A stretch of DNA of 7,844 nt from Candidatus Hodarchaeota archaeon (GCA_016840025.1 JAEOTF010000434.1:1-7844); one strand, 5' to 3'; counted from the stretch's first letter, positions 1 to 5,717 are shown. The notes: a model not told the origin generated them from the sequence alone. Program-made: numbers and translations.

Positions 1-1
1 A

Positions 2-109
2 ACGAGATTAGGATTAACAATAGCGAAAACGCACAATGATAAACGGTTTTCTGGCTTATATGAGATATGTAACGATCTAATCAACTACGATGAAGATTTA
101 CATGAATGA
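2..109 (+). CDS. C-terminal end of an unidentified protein (5' end outside window)
   Basis: An open frame enters from the left edge and ends at TGA 107-109, giving 35 residues that start TRLGLTIAKTH and end NYDEDLHE. Of the other two plus-strand frames, one closes at a TAG within the first ten bases and the other at TGA/TAA codons around positions 37-42, so this is the only one that could carry a gene tail. The composition (mixed hydrophobic and charged residues, acidic end) is protein-like, but there is no motif I recognise and no function is proposed. The next gene on the same strand begins about 120-150 nt downstream, with room for its own promoter. It could be a chance open frame. Confidence 0.4.
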   Translation, partial: TRLGLTIAKTHNDKRFSGLYEICNDLINYDEDLHE

Positions 110-212
110 AGAGGGAGTGTTTGGTTCAAATTGTGAACTTGTGTTTTAAATTGGTACCTAGATTGTACAGAATACTGAAAAGATGAAAACCAACTAACTT
201 TTTTTTCATTCT

Positions 213-217
213 AGGAG
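213..217 (+). promoter_or_regulatory. Shine-Dalgarno-like AGGAG upstream of the MFS gene
   Basis: AGGAG lies 12 nt before CTG 230 and about 42 nt before GTG 260. Because it is far from GTG 260, it favours a start upstream of that codon if it is used. The TAG at 212-214 closes the frame directly upstream, so translation must start between 215 and 260. No convincing TATA box was found between 110 and 212; the T-tract at 199-206 and the A/T stretch near 143-150 are the only candidates. Confidence 0.35.
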
Positions 218-259
218 TGTGTTAGCTCTCTGAACAATCTCATTAAATTCTATATCTAC

Positions 260-1423
260 GTGTTCCTAACAAGCTGTCGCTTCCATAGCGCAATATGGAT
301 TCTTTTCCTTTTAGATCGAGGACTCAGCTTCAGTGAGATAACAACCTTGGACGTAGCCTTCTGGAGTGTTATTATATTAGTTAGTTTTCCAGTTGGCGTC
401 CTTACAGATCGATTTGGGCGAAAAAAGGGAATAGTATTGGGAGATTTATTAATAAGTATTGGTTTACTATTGTTTGTTTTCTATCCATCCGTAATTGGGG
501 TTCTTATAGCATATTTATTTTGGGGATCCGGTATTGCTTTTATGAATGGACCAACCCAGGCATTCATTTACGACTATCTAAAAATGGAAAATCGAACTGA
601 ACAGTTTTCCTCTGTATGGCGTAATTCTATTATTCTCTCTCATTTTGCATGGGCATTTTCGAGTATGATAGGTGGTTTCATAGCAGAATATGATCTAGGA
701 TATCCTTTCTTTGTAGTGGCTGTTTTTTTTCTAGTAGCAGCTATTTTCGCGACTTCATATGACGAAAAACGTCCAGAGGAAGAAGAGACCAATTCACCAA
801 TGGAGCTTTTTCAAGAAGCTGTTAATATTACTCGTAAAACCCCCAAAATTCAGATTTTTTTTGTTTTATATTCAATTATAACTTGTTTGTCATTTATTGA
901 GGTGATATTCCGAGCTCCCTATTTGAAAGATTTTGGTTTTGACGAAGGGGATATAGGAGTAATATATTTGTTCGTAATACTTCTTGGAGCCCTTGGGGCA
1001 TATGGATCTAAATCTTTATCAACAAAAATTGGCAGTGATCATATTACATTCATTCTAATAGGAGGATTACTCGGATTAAGTTTGTTCACTTTATCACAGG
1101 CATCAGAATTTTCAGCTTTAGCTTTAATTCTTATTATTAGTCTATGTCGGGGTGGTATTGCCCCATTATTTGCTAATATCCTAAATGACTGGATCCCTTC
1201 CCGCATACGAGCTTCAATGATCACCTTAGCAAGTGGATTCTCATTGAGTGTTCTTTTATTCTTAGAACCATTAAGTGGAATAATTGCAGAATCAACAAGT
1301 ATTCAAGACGCTTTTATTGTTCTTGCAACAATAAATATGATAGCTCTCCTTTTATTTTCAATGTTATGGATCAGGAGTTTAAAAAAGGCAAATAACCTGG
1401 AGATTCAGATAGAATTAACGTGA
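260..1423 (+). CDS. Major facilitator superfamily (MFS) transporter
   Basis: Integral membrane secondary transporter; the substrate cannot be told from sequence. The 387 codons give a very hydrophobic protein with about 11-12 membrane segments. MFS motif A lies between the second and third segments (residues 46-57, GVLTDRFGRKKG), and a charged cytoplasmic loop (about 166-196, rich in Glu and Lys) separates the two six-helix halves. The PTQAFIYD stretch at 98-105 is typical of a drug-efflux-like MFS subgroup common in archaea. GTG 260 is the first standard start codon, but it cuts the first helix. Codons upstream to 215 stay open and read NNLIKFYIY, which fits the missing part of helix 1. The true start may therefore be CTG 230, 12 nt after an AGGAG at 213-217, or an ATT codon. 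The gene converges on a second, truncated MFS gene. Confidence 0.88.
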   Translation: MFLTSCRFHSAIWILFLLDRGLSFSEITTLDVAFWSVIILVSFPVGVLTDRFGRKKGIVLGDLLISIGLLLFVFYPSVIGVLIAYLFWGSGIAFMNGPTQAFIYDYLKMENRTEQFSSVWRNSIILSHFAWAFSSMIGGFIAEYDLGYPFFVVAVFFLVAAIFATSYDEKRPEEEETNSPMELFQEAVNITRKTPKIQIFFVLYSIITCLSFIEVIFRAPYLKDFGFDEGDIGVIYLFVILLGALGAYGSKSLSTKIGSDHITFILIGGLLGLSLFTLSQASEFSALALILIISLCRGGIAPLFANILNDWIPSRIRASMITLASGFSLSVLLFLEPLSGIIAESTSIQDAFIVLATINMIALLLFSMLWIRSLKKANNLEIQIELT

Positions 1424-1464
1424 AAAGGTTGCAGAAAGCTAAACAATCTAGTTTAAAATTTTTT

Positions 1465-1507
1465 AAAAAAAAAGAGAATAACCAACACTAGTGAAGGGGT
1501 TGGTTAT
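1465..1507 (-). terminator. Hairpin plus T-tract between convergent MFS genes
   Basis: ATAACCAAC at 1478-1486 and GTTGGTTAT at 1499-1507 form a perfect 9-bp inverted repeat with a 12-nt loop. Read on the minus strand, the hairpin is followed at once by TCTC and an unbroken run of nine T (complement of 1465-1473), the layout of an intrinsic terminator. It overlaps the TAA stop (1504-1506) of the minus-strand MFS remnant and lies 54 nt past the plus-strand MFS stop. It may therefore also affect plus-strand transcripts, although there is no T-tract on that side. Confidence 0.6.
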
Positions 1508-2046
1508 CCCGTATTACTTGTTGATGAGATTCTCCTCGTATTTATCTTAGAGGAGAGATGAACGAAGGACAATGTTACAAATACCAAAGTCAATACGACG
1601 TGCATAAACGCTGCAAATGTTAGAGAGTCTATTAAGGAGAATTTCATGACATCTAAGAAGACAGTGGCAAGAAAATAGAGCAATGATCCAATTGTTGAAA
1701 TCAGTGAAATGAATGTCGCACGCTCGTCAGAGTCAAGTCTATGTTGCACAAGATCACCGAACAAAGGGTAACGAAAGCCGCGTACAAGTTGCTGACTCCA
1801 TATTGTTATAACTATGAGACTGGGAACTCTGAGGGAAATGAATGCAAATGCTGTAAGGCAGTCTATGAAGAGTATTAACGATAATAAATAAGTTTTTTTC
1901 GATTCTGTGCCGAATTTCCTGACAATCATAGATCCAATGGCAGCAATGAAGTTGAAACTAGCATAGAGTAAGCCAAAGTGAATTACATGAAAGCTGATAA
2001 AATACCTAAGACATTGTGGATTGAAACAAAAATAGGTTCTTATTGT
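1504..2046 (-). pseudogene. C-terminal half of a second MFS transporter, N-terminal half missing
   Basis: An uninterrupted minus-strand frame runs from just after a TGA (2047-2049) to TAA 1504-1506, about 180 codons. It contains roughly six hydrophobic helices, including HFGLLYASFNFIAAIGS before a positively charged RKFG loop. The segment RGFRYPLFGDLVQHRLDSDE followed by RATFISLIST is typical of the loop between helices 10 and 11 in archaeal MFS proteins. The first ATG (1927-1929) lies inside this half, so no start yields a normal protein of about 400 residues. The N-terminal half, with motif A, is not found in the 2047-4000 region. The loss may be linked to arrival of the endonuclease gene immediately upstream, but no junction signature is visible. 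Translation of the 141-residue stub from ATG 1927-1929 is possible but unlikely to be functional. Confidence 0.75.
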
Positions 2047-2057
2047 TCATATGACAT

Positions 2058-2081
2058 GGAAAAAGAAGAGGGAAGGAAGAA
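2058..2081 (-). terminator. Pyrimidine tract after the endonuclease gene
   Basis: Twenty-four consecutive purines on the plus strand give an unbroken pyrimidine tract on the minus strand. It begins 5 nt after the TAA of the endonuclease gene and includes a run of five T. Archaeal transcription commonly ends at T-rich tracts without a hairpin, so this may end the endonuclease transcript before the MFS remnant. The C content makes it a weak match. Confidence 0.3.
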
Positions 2082-2085
2082 CCTC

Positions 2086-3534
2086 TTAAGTGGCAGGTTT
2101 AGGCGGATATTTATAGGCAAAGCAGGCAACAGGGCTTTCCCATCCAATGTAGTCAAAGAATTTTCGGGACGCTTCTGCACTGAATACTATTTTATAATAT
2201 TCATCCTTTTTGGGAATGATGGTCTTTCCATTTGCACACTGAACTTCGCGTGCTTTTTCTCGATATGGTTTGATACCGTTATCTCCAATTTCTGTGATCA
2301 AGAGATCACATAGTCGTTGTACGTCAGGTCGTTCAAAGTTATGTGTAGAAATCTCAACATGCCAATGGTTCGATGTTGAACATTGATATAATGATCCATC
2401 TTCCAAGTAGAGATAGAGAGCAACACGTGGCGTGATGAAGATGTCGGGGGGTAGAATTTTCATACGTGTTCTGTAAGGATATAGTTCTTTTTCTTCGGGT
2501 GTCAACTCACGATAGAATTTCTCTTCTAGTTCTTTCAATTGTATACTGTAATTAGTGGTAAGGACAGTGATAGTGGCAGTATCATTATCGTCATTGTAGA
2601 TTACCTTTTGTTCTTCTCTGATAGTGACTGAATAACCTGATGCTTCTGCAATCGGCGCAATGCAGTGTAGAAGATATTCTCTGCGTGTCCATTTTTGGAC
2701 GATCTTGTAACCAGTAGTATAAAGCCCAGATGGCATTGTACCATCAGCAGCTATGCTACCGTATAACAGTTCTCGAAATTCAAAGGTGATGGGAAAATCG
2801 TAGCGTTCAGAAAGGTTTCTCATGAAGGCAAGACGTGTACCATCTGTTATAGAGCGTGTCTCAACATTGCGTTCGAGAATGCGAAATACTGTTGACGGAG
2901 AACTATCAAAGATTTTGGCTATGTCGTATGTGGAATATCCAAGGACGAGATAGTAAATGCAGACATACATCTCGTTAGGTGTGCGAGTGAGGTCTAATTT
3001 CTTAAGAGTACGAGCAATTCTCCTACGAGTAACTCTGATATCAAACTCGGTTAAGAGGTCGGAGATCTTTTGGGTTGACATTCGGAGGAAGTGGTAGAAG
3101 ACCAGCAAAAACAGTTTATTCCGCCACGGTATATCGTAGCGTTTTGGGAGATTTCTTTGGAATGCAAGTCGTCTAGCGTCTGCTGGAAGGCATAATTCAA
3201 AACCATTGCGTTCGAGAATGCGAAATACTGTTCTCTGAGAACTATCAAAGATTTTGGCTATGTCGTTTGCGGAATATCCGATGACGAGATAGTAAATGCA
3301 GACATACATCTCGTTAGGTGTGCGACTGAGATTCATCTTTTTAGCAGTACGATCGATTGTCATACCTGCAACACTGATATCAAGTTCGCTTAAGAAGTCT
3401 GCGATCTTTCGTGGTGACAGTCGGAGGAAGTGGTAGAAGACCAGCACAAACAGTTTATTCCGCCACGGTGTTGTCGTTTCCAGTGTGATTCTTCCTTGTC
3501 CTTGTTCTTTTTCATGTTGTCCGATGCGTTCCAC
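2086..3534 (-). CDS. LAGLIDADG-type homing endonuclease with duplicated N-terminal HTH modules
   Basis: Predicted freestanding site-specific DNA endonuclease of 482 residues, starting at GTG 3534. Residues 23-135 and 136-247 are two copies of one module, roughly two-thirds identical by eye, both beginning PWRNKLF. Each holds two helix-turn-helix-like stretches: one around SPRKIADFLSE, and a better one, YSANDIAKIFDSS followed by TVFRILERN, recalling resolvase or sigma-region-4 HTHs. The C-terminal part (about 250-470) has two LAGLIDADG-like motifs, LLYGSIAADG at 256-265 and VALYLYLEDG at 371-380, each ending in the Asp-Gly expected for metal-binding catalytic acids. WHVEISTHNF at 391-400 and a closing KFFDYIGWESP also resemble the LAGLIDADG_2 (PF03161-like) layout. 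Two motifs in one chain imply a monomeric nuclease. No intein splice residues or intron ends flank it. A transcriptional regulator that has lost cleavage is the main alternative. Confidence 0.72.
   Translation of the reverse strand: MERIGQHEKEQGQGRITLETTTPWRNKLFVLVFYHFLRLSPRKIADFLSELDISVAGMTIDRTAKKMNLSRTPNEMYVCIYYLVIGYSANDIAKIFDSSQRTVFRILERNGFELCLPADARRLAFQRNLPKRYDIPWRNKLFLLVFYHFLRMSTQKISDLLTEFDIRVTRRRIARTLKKLDLTRTPNEMYVCIYYLVLGYSTYDIAKIFDSSPSTVFRILERNVETRSITDGTRLAFMRNLSERYDFPITFEFRELLYGSIAADGTMPSGLYTTGYKIVQKWTRREYLLHCIAPIAEASGYSVTIREEQKVIYNDDNDTATITVLTTNYSIQLKELEEKFYRELTPEEKELYPYRTRMKILPPDIFITPRVALYLYLEDGSLYQCSTSNHWHVEISTHNFERPDVQRLCDLLITEIGDNGIKPYREKAREVQCANGKTIIPKKDEYYKIVFSAEASRKFFDYIGWESPVACFAYKYPPKPAT
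2794..3468 (-). repeat. Tandem duplication inside the endonuclease gene
   Basis: Segments 3130-3468 and 2794-3129 are direct repeats of about 336-339 bp that code for the two HTH modules. Long near-identical blocks are visible in the DNA, for example gtttattccgccacgg at both module starts and catctcgttaggtgtgcga in both centres. Divergence is concentrated in the first HTH and the linker. The second copy is one codon shorter between ERN and RYD. High nucleotide identity across much of the unit points to an internal duplication rather than independent acquisition. Confidence 0.85.
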
Positions 3535-3575
3535 CTTAATCCACTCTAGGAGTGTTTGATGAGTTTTAAGCGCTT

Positions 3576-3585
3576 GATATATAAG
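3576..3585 (-). promoter_or_regulatory. TATA box for the endonuclease gene
   Basis: On the minus strand the sequence reads CTTATATATC, a good archaeal TATA element, about 42 nt before GTG 3534. With the usual spacing of about 25 nt, transcription would start near 3551-3556 and leave a short leader. No clear Shine-Dalgarno precedes the GTG. The frame stays open upstream to 3606 with no ATG, GTG or TTG, so GTG 3534 is the best start. Confidence 0.5.
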
Positions 3586-3765
3586 ACCTTGAAAATAAGT
3601 AATTTAAGGCATATTTTAGTCCCAAAACATCAATAGTAAAAAATGATGCTTGGGCTTTATTTCGAAAACAAAAAAGATTCTCCGCGCGATATCGAAAAAA
3701 GAAGGGTGGAGAAAAGAAAATATGTTAAAAATGAAATAAGTCCATAAGATGAAGAATTGATGGAA

Positions 3766-4017
3766 TTAAAGCGGTGGTGCGGTAAGTTCTGCCTTAATCA
3801 TTTCATCATTCAGTTGGAAAAGGGCGTAAGGTGTAAATTTTCTATTTGTATCTATGAGTCTATGATCTGATGTTGAAACTAGACTTGTATGATAACAAGA
3901 TCTAAAGCATTGATTACCAATAAGCAACGGAGGTAGCTTGTGGAAGTTAAGGAGAAATTATATTGCTTCTTTTGCTTGAAATTCCTCAAAAAGTCGGAGA
4001 TTGTGATAAATTAACTT
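3766..4017 (-). pseudogene. Unrecognised protein remnant with one in-frame stop
   Basis: On the minus strand, 3957-3766 is open and ends with TAA 3766-3768. It reads like real protein: LNFHKLPPLLIGNQ, then TSLVSTSDHRLIDTNRKF, TPYALFQLNDEMIKAEL and TAPPL. Directly upstream in the same frame, past a TAA at 3958-3960, the sequence continues as NLRLFEEFQAKEAI up to another stop at 4018-4020. A single CAA-to-TAA type change would explain the interruption. No start codon with a ribosome site is visible, so this looks like the decayed C-terminal part of a gene. I do not recognise the family. The gap between this remnant and the endonuclease gene (3535-3765) shows only the TATA box above and AT-rich sequence. 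Confidence 0.5.
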
Positions 4018-4064
4018 TTAAATTTGGAATTATAACCTTAAAACATCCTAATTGGCGTTCTTTC

Positions 4065-4203
4065 GTAAACTTATTCATCTAAAAAGTTAATTCCACCAAT
4101 CTATGATTAACTTATTGTTTTAGAAACTTGGATGATTAGCTTTTCATTTTAGAAAGTTGCCCTTACAACTGGAATGATTAACTTATCTATCTAAAAAGTC
4201 GAA
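4065..4203 (+). repeat. Degenerate short repeats, four copies
   Basis: Four related units can be aligned, with consensus approximately GATTAACTTATNNATCTARAAAGTTG. They begin near 4065, 4105, 4134 and 4176, with spacings of 40, 29 and 42 nt. Within units, AACTT at the left and AAGTT at the right form weak dyads (clearest in the first copy). A related CTCAAAAAGTCGGA occurs at about 3985-3998, inside the coding remnant. Spacers differ in length and sequence and the units are imperfect, so this is not a CRISPR array. Possible roles are protein-binding sites, an attachment region or simple AT-rich drift. The rest of 4018-4356 is AT-rich and I see no gene in it. Confidence 0.45.
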
Positions 4204-4356
4204 TGGATTTTAGTTTAGTTATTGGTTGTGTTTTTTAATAATATTGCAATTATGTGGCATTAAAGATGAGTTCATCACCCAATTAAGTTTGATTAACGTT
4301 AATAGTAGTTTCAAGAAAAAGGATAGATTAAATGCCCATTCAGAAAAGCTAAGAAT

Positions 4357-4365
4357 CTATAAAAG
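4357..4365 (+). promoter_or_regulatory. TATA box before the short glycosylase-like gene
   Basis: CTATAAAAG is a near-ideal archaeal TATA element, 44 nt upstream of ATG 4401. Transcription would start around 4385-4390, giving a very short leader. A GAGAG at 4390-4394 could serve as a weak ribosome site. This promoter may also drive the secreted-protein gene downstream. Confidence 0.55.
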
Positions 4366-4400
4366 ACTTAACTTAAACTGAATATGTTTGAGAGATTAAA

Positions 4401-4631
4401 ATGCAGCATAATGACATCGTGAAATTCATTAATAGCCAGATAATTGAACTATGGTCAGAATATACTATAAAACAGGTTCTCCCAACAAAATATTTTCCCT
4501 TTTCATATAATAGTGTTAAAAAAGCCCCTCTAGTCGTTTTAGGGCTGAATCCGCTTAGGGACAACAGGTTTAAATCATTTTTTCCTTTAATGTTTAACAA
4601 TACCCTCTCGAAGATATCAACGGGAAATTGA
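4401..4631 (+). CDS. Short protein resembling the N-terminus of a uracil-DNA-glycosylase-like enzyme, probably truncated
   Basis: Seventy-six residues starting at ATG 4401. Residues 1-53 look like the start of a uracil-DNA glycosylase superfamily protein: an amphipathic helical lead, LPTKYFPFSY, then KKAPLVVLGLNPLRD. The last resembles the first beta strand plus the GxNP-type catalytic loop found in several glycosylase families. Members of that superfamily are usually about 200 residues, so the core and the His-containing C-terminal motif are missing. The last 20 residues (FKSFFPLMFNN onward) look like non-native read-through to a stop. It could be a dead fragment that keeps its promoter, or a genuine small protein; I favour the fragment. 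The family call rests on one short motif and is tentative. The next gene begins 26 nt after the stop. Confidence 0.45.
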   Translation: MQHNDIVKFINSQIIELWSEYTIKQVLPTKYFPFSYNSVKKAPLVVLGLNPLRDNRFKSFFPLMFNNTLSKISTGN

Positions 4632-4657
4632 GTGGGAGGGGATAATGAGATGAGAAT

Positions 4658-5242
4658 TTGAGAAAAAAGATTAATTTAATGCTAATTATATTAGTTCTAG
4701 GAGGTATAAATCTAGTTTATCTAGCAAACGCGACTCCAACAGCCACTACTTCGGATACCTATGGTGACAGTGGAACTGCTGGAACAGATATTCGAGATAT
4801 AACGACCTCTGAAAATCAAGTAGTGGCTACCTTTGATGATACAACCAATGCGGGGTTATATGTTTATGTTCTCTTTTGTGATTATGATGGCGGAGGAACG
4901 TCGGATACTAATGTCTTTCCTTCTGAGGGGTATGGCACGACTACACTGACATGGGATATATCCACACAAGTTAGTGCAGATGGAAGCGCGCCCATGTGGA
5001 TACGAATCCAAGTAGACGATGCAGCTAGGCGCTCACCTAGAGCGGACTATGATGAGTGGCCGGATTCGGGAGAATGGTTCTCTGACTCGGATGTGTTTCC
5101 CGAATTTCCCAATGTATTTCCTTTAACTGTGTTTTCACTAATGACCGTGATTGTATTAATGGTAGGAATAAATTGCTGGAAATCACAAAGGAAAAAGGAT
5201 GAATTTTGTGACTCTTCTGGGCAGACCACACACTTTCGATAA
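4658..5242 (+). CDS. Small secreted acidic protein with signal peptide and C-terminal membrane anchor
   Basis: Predicted cell-surface protein of 194 residues. A basic RKK and a hydrophobic stretch (about 6-21) end in LANA, a good Sec signal peptide with cleavage near residue 25. The exported part (26-150) is rich in Asp, Ser, Thr and Gly, with beta-type patches (LYVYVLFCDYD, TTTLTWDI, PMWIRIQVD), suggesting a small beta-sandwich-like domain. FPEFPNVFPLTVFS leads into a membrane helix (about 153-172), followed by a positive SQRKK stop-transfer and a short cytoplasmic tail. The start is TTG 4658: the two nearby ATGs (4645, 4650) are out of frame and closed quickly, and ATG 4679 would lose the basic n-region. 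GGGAGGGG at 4634-4641 is a strong but distant ribosome site. The domain is not one I recognise. It is followed by the decayed anchor of another surface protein. Confidence 0.75.
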   Translation: MRKKINLMLIILVLGGINLVYLANATPTATTSDTYGDSGTAGTDIRDITTSENQVVATFDDTTNAGLYVYVLFCDYDGGGTSDTNVFPSEGYGTTTLTWDISTQVSADGSAPMWIRIQVDDAARRSPRADYDEWPDSGEWFSDSDVFPEFPNVFPLTVFSLMTVIVLMVGINCWKSQRKKDEFCDSSGQTTHFR

Positions 5243-5286
5243 CACATTCTTCTGATTTTCTTATAACAACTCCAGATCTTTAAATG

Positions 5287-5301
5287 TCATTAGTCTAATG
5301 A
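5287..5301. repeat. Perfect short palindrome TCATTAG-T-CTAATGA
   Basis: Seven-base arms around a single central T, in the gap after the secreted-protein gene and before a TATA-like element. It could be an operator for a dimeric regulator or the stem of a weak terminator. A palindrome of this size can arise by chance in AT-rich DNA. Confidence 0.3.
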
Positions 5302-5357
5302 GTCTGAGTATCTGAATTTCTTCTAAAAATAGTTAGACTTATTAATGATTGCGTAAT

Positions 5358-5367
5358 CTATATTTAA
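5358..5367 (+). promoter_or_regulatory. TATA-like element upstream of the small cysteine protein
   Basis: CTATATTTAA resembles an archaeal TATA box. It would start a transcript near 5385-5392 with a leader of about 130 nt before ATG 5523, carrying the decayed anchor sequence and its dyads as untranslated RNA. Confidence 0.3.
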
Positions 5368-5521
5368 TGGGCAGGTACTATAACCAGTACTTCGTCTGAC
5401 TCTGTTCCGACAGAGTCCGACTTTGCCTTCATTGCAGTGACGGGGTTGGCCCAGTAATGGCGTCATAACCGTCATTGTTCTCCCTTTTCTCGCAGGAATA
5501 AACAATTTATGGGGTATTTGA
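5368..5521 (+). pseudogene. Frameshifted stalk and membrane anchor of a surface protein
   Basis: Between 5368 and 5454 one frame reads WAGTITSTSSDSVPTESD then FAFIAVTGLAQ before TAA 5455-5457. This is a Ser/Thr-rich stalk running into a hydrophobic helix. One base over, the frame 5450-5521 continues the hydrophobic stretch (GVITVIVLPFLAG) to TGA 5519-5521, and back in the first frame the end reads RRNKQFMG, a typical basic stop-transfer. Joining the three pieces by two opposing frameshifts gives the usual end of an anchored surface protein. The region is more GC-rich than its surroundings, consistent with an origin as coding DNA. No upstream domain of the same protein is present: a stop lies at 5365-5367. 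Confidence 0.5.
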
Positions 5522-5522
5522 G

Positions 5523-5717
5523 ATGCGTGCTACTATACAAGAATTCCTACCTTGTTTTCGGTGTCAAAGACTCGATCAAAGAAAATTAGTCTGTAAAAGC
5601 TACGGAAATACTATTCCTCCCAAGGAAGTTAGTGAGACAGGCAAATGTCCTGAACAAGAACCAGGGTCCAATATCAAATTTATTACCTTTGAAGAAGAAG
5701 CTCGTCTACTCTTGTAG
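5523..5717 (+). CDS. Small cysteine-containing protein, probably zinc-binding
   Basis: Sixty-four residues from ATG 5523. Four cysteines are arranged as CFRC at 11-14, VCKSYGNTIP around 24-33 and GKCPEQEPG around 41-49, then a hydrophobic IKFITFEEE. The order C-x2-C, ten or so residues, C-x-(aromatic)-G-x-IP, C, then a short strand resembles a widespread family of tiny bacterial and archaeal cysteine proteins of unknown function with a C-x2-C plus C-x-x-(F/Y)-x-x-GIP layout. Zinc or iron coordination is an inference from the four cysteines. ATG 5523 begins one base after the stop of the decayed surface-protein anchor. No strong Shine-Dalgarno is visible (GGGGTAT at 5512-5518 is the nearest). 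Confidence 0.6.
   Translation: MRATIQEFLPCFRCQRLDQRKLVCKSYGNTIPPKEVSETGKCPEQEPGSNIKFITFEEEARLLL

Noticed and set aside
1978..2313. Plus-strand reading frame of 111 codons.
   Set aside because: It lies opposite the MFS remnant and endonuclease coding sequence and has no domain-like character.
2086..3534. Transposase of an insertion sequence (HTH-rich N-terminus).
   Set aside because: No DDE or tyrosine/serine recombinase motifs, no terminal inverted repeats or target-site duplications were seen at either end, and two LAGLIDADG-like motifs fit better.
2086..3534. Intein or intron-encoded endonuclease.
   Set aside because: No splice-junction residues and no flanking host exons: the sequence on one side is an MFS remnant and on the other gene-free DNA.
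3535..3606. Upstream extension of the endonuclease N-terminus (TYFQGLIYQALKTHQTLLEW).
   Set aside because: It is in frame and protein-like but lacks a usual start codon and contains the TATA box, so it is more likely promoter DNA.
4065..4203. CRISPR array.
   Set aside because: Only four imperfect units, unequal short spacers (some units nearly abut), and no Cas genes nearby.
5370..5480. Possible structured RNA: hairpin GACTCTGT-TCCG-ACAGAGTC (5398-5417), a GTACT/AGTAC stem (5375-5390) and a 10-bp stem 5434-5443 with 5469-5478.
   Set aside because: The same bases translate as a Ser/Thr-rich stalk, membrane helix and basic end across two frameshifts, which better explains the local GC rise. 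The dyads may be chance, though a leader RNA is not fully excluded.
5323..5505. Minus-strand 60-codon frame with three cysteines.
   Set aside because: It is antisense to the decayed membrane anchor, its product has no recognisable pattern, and no promoter or ribosome site is apparent.
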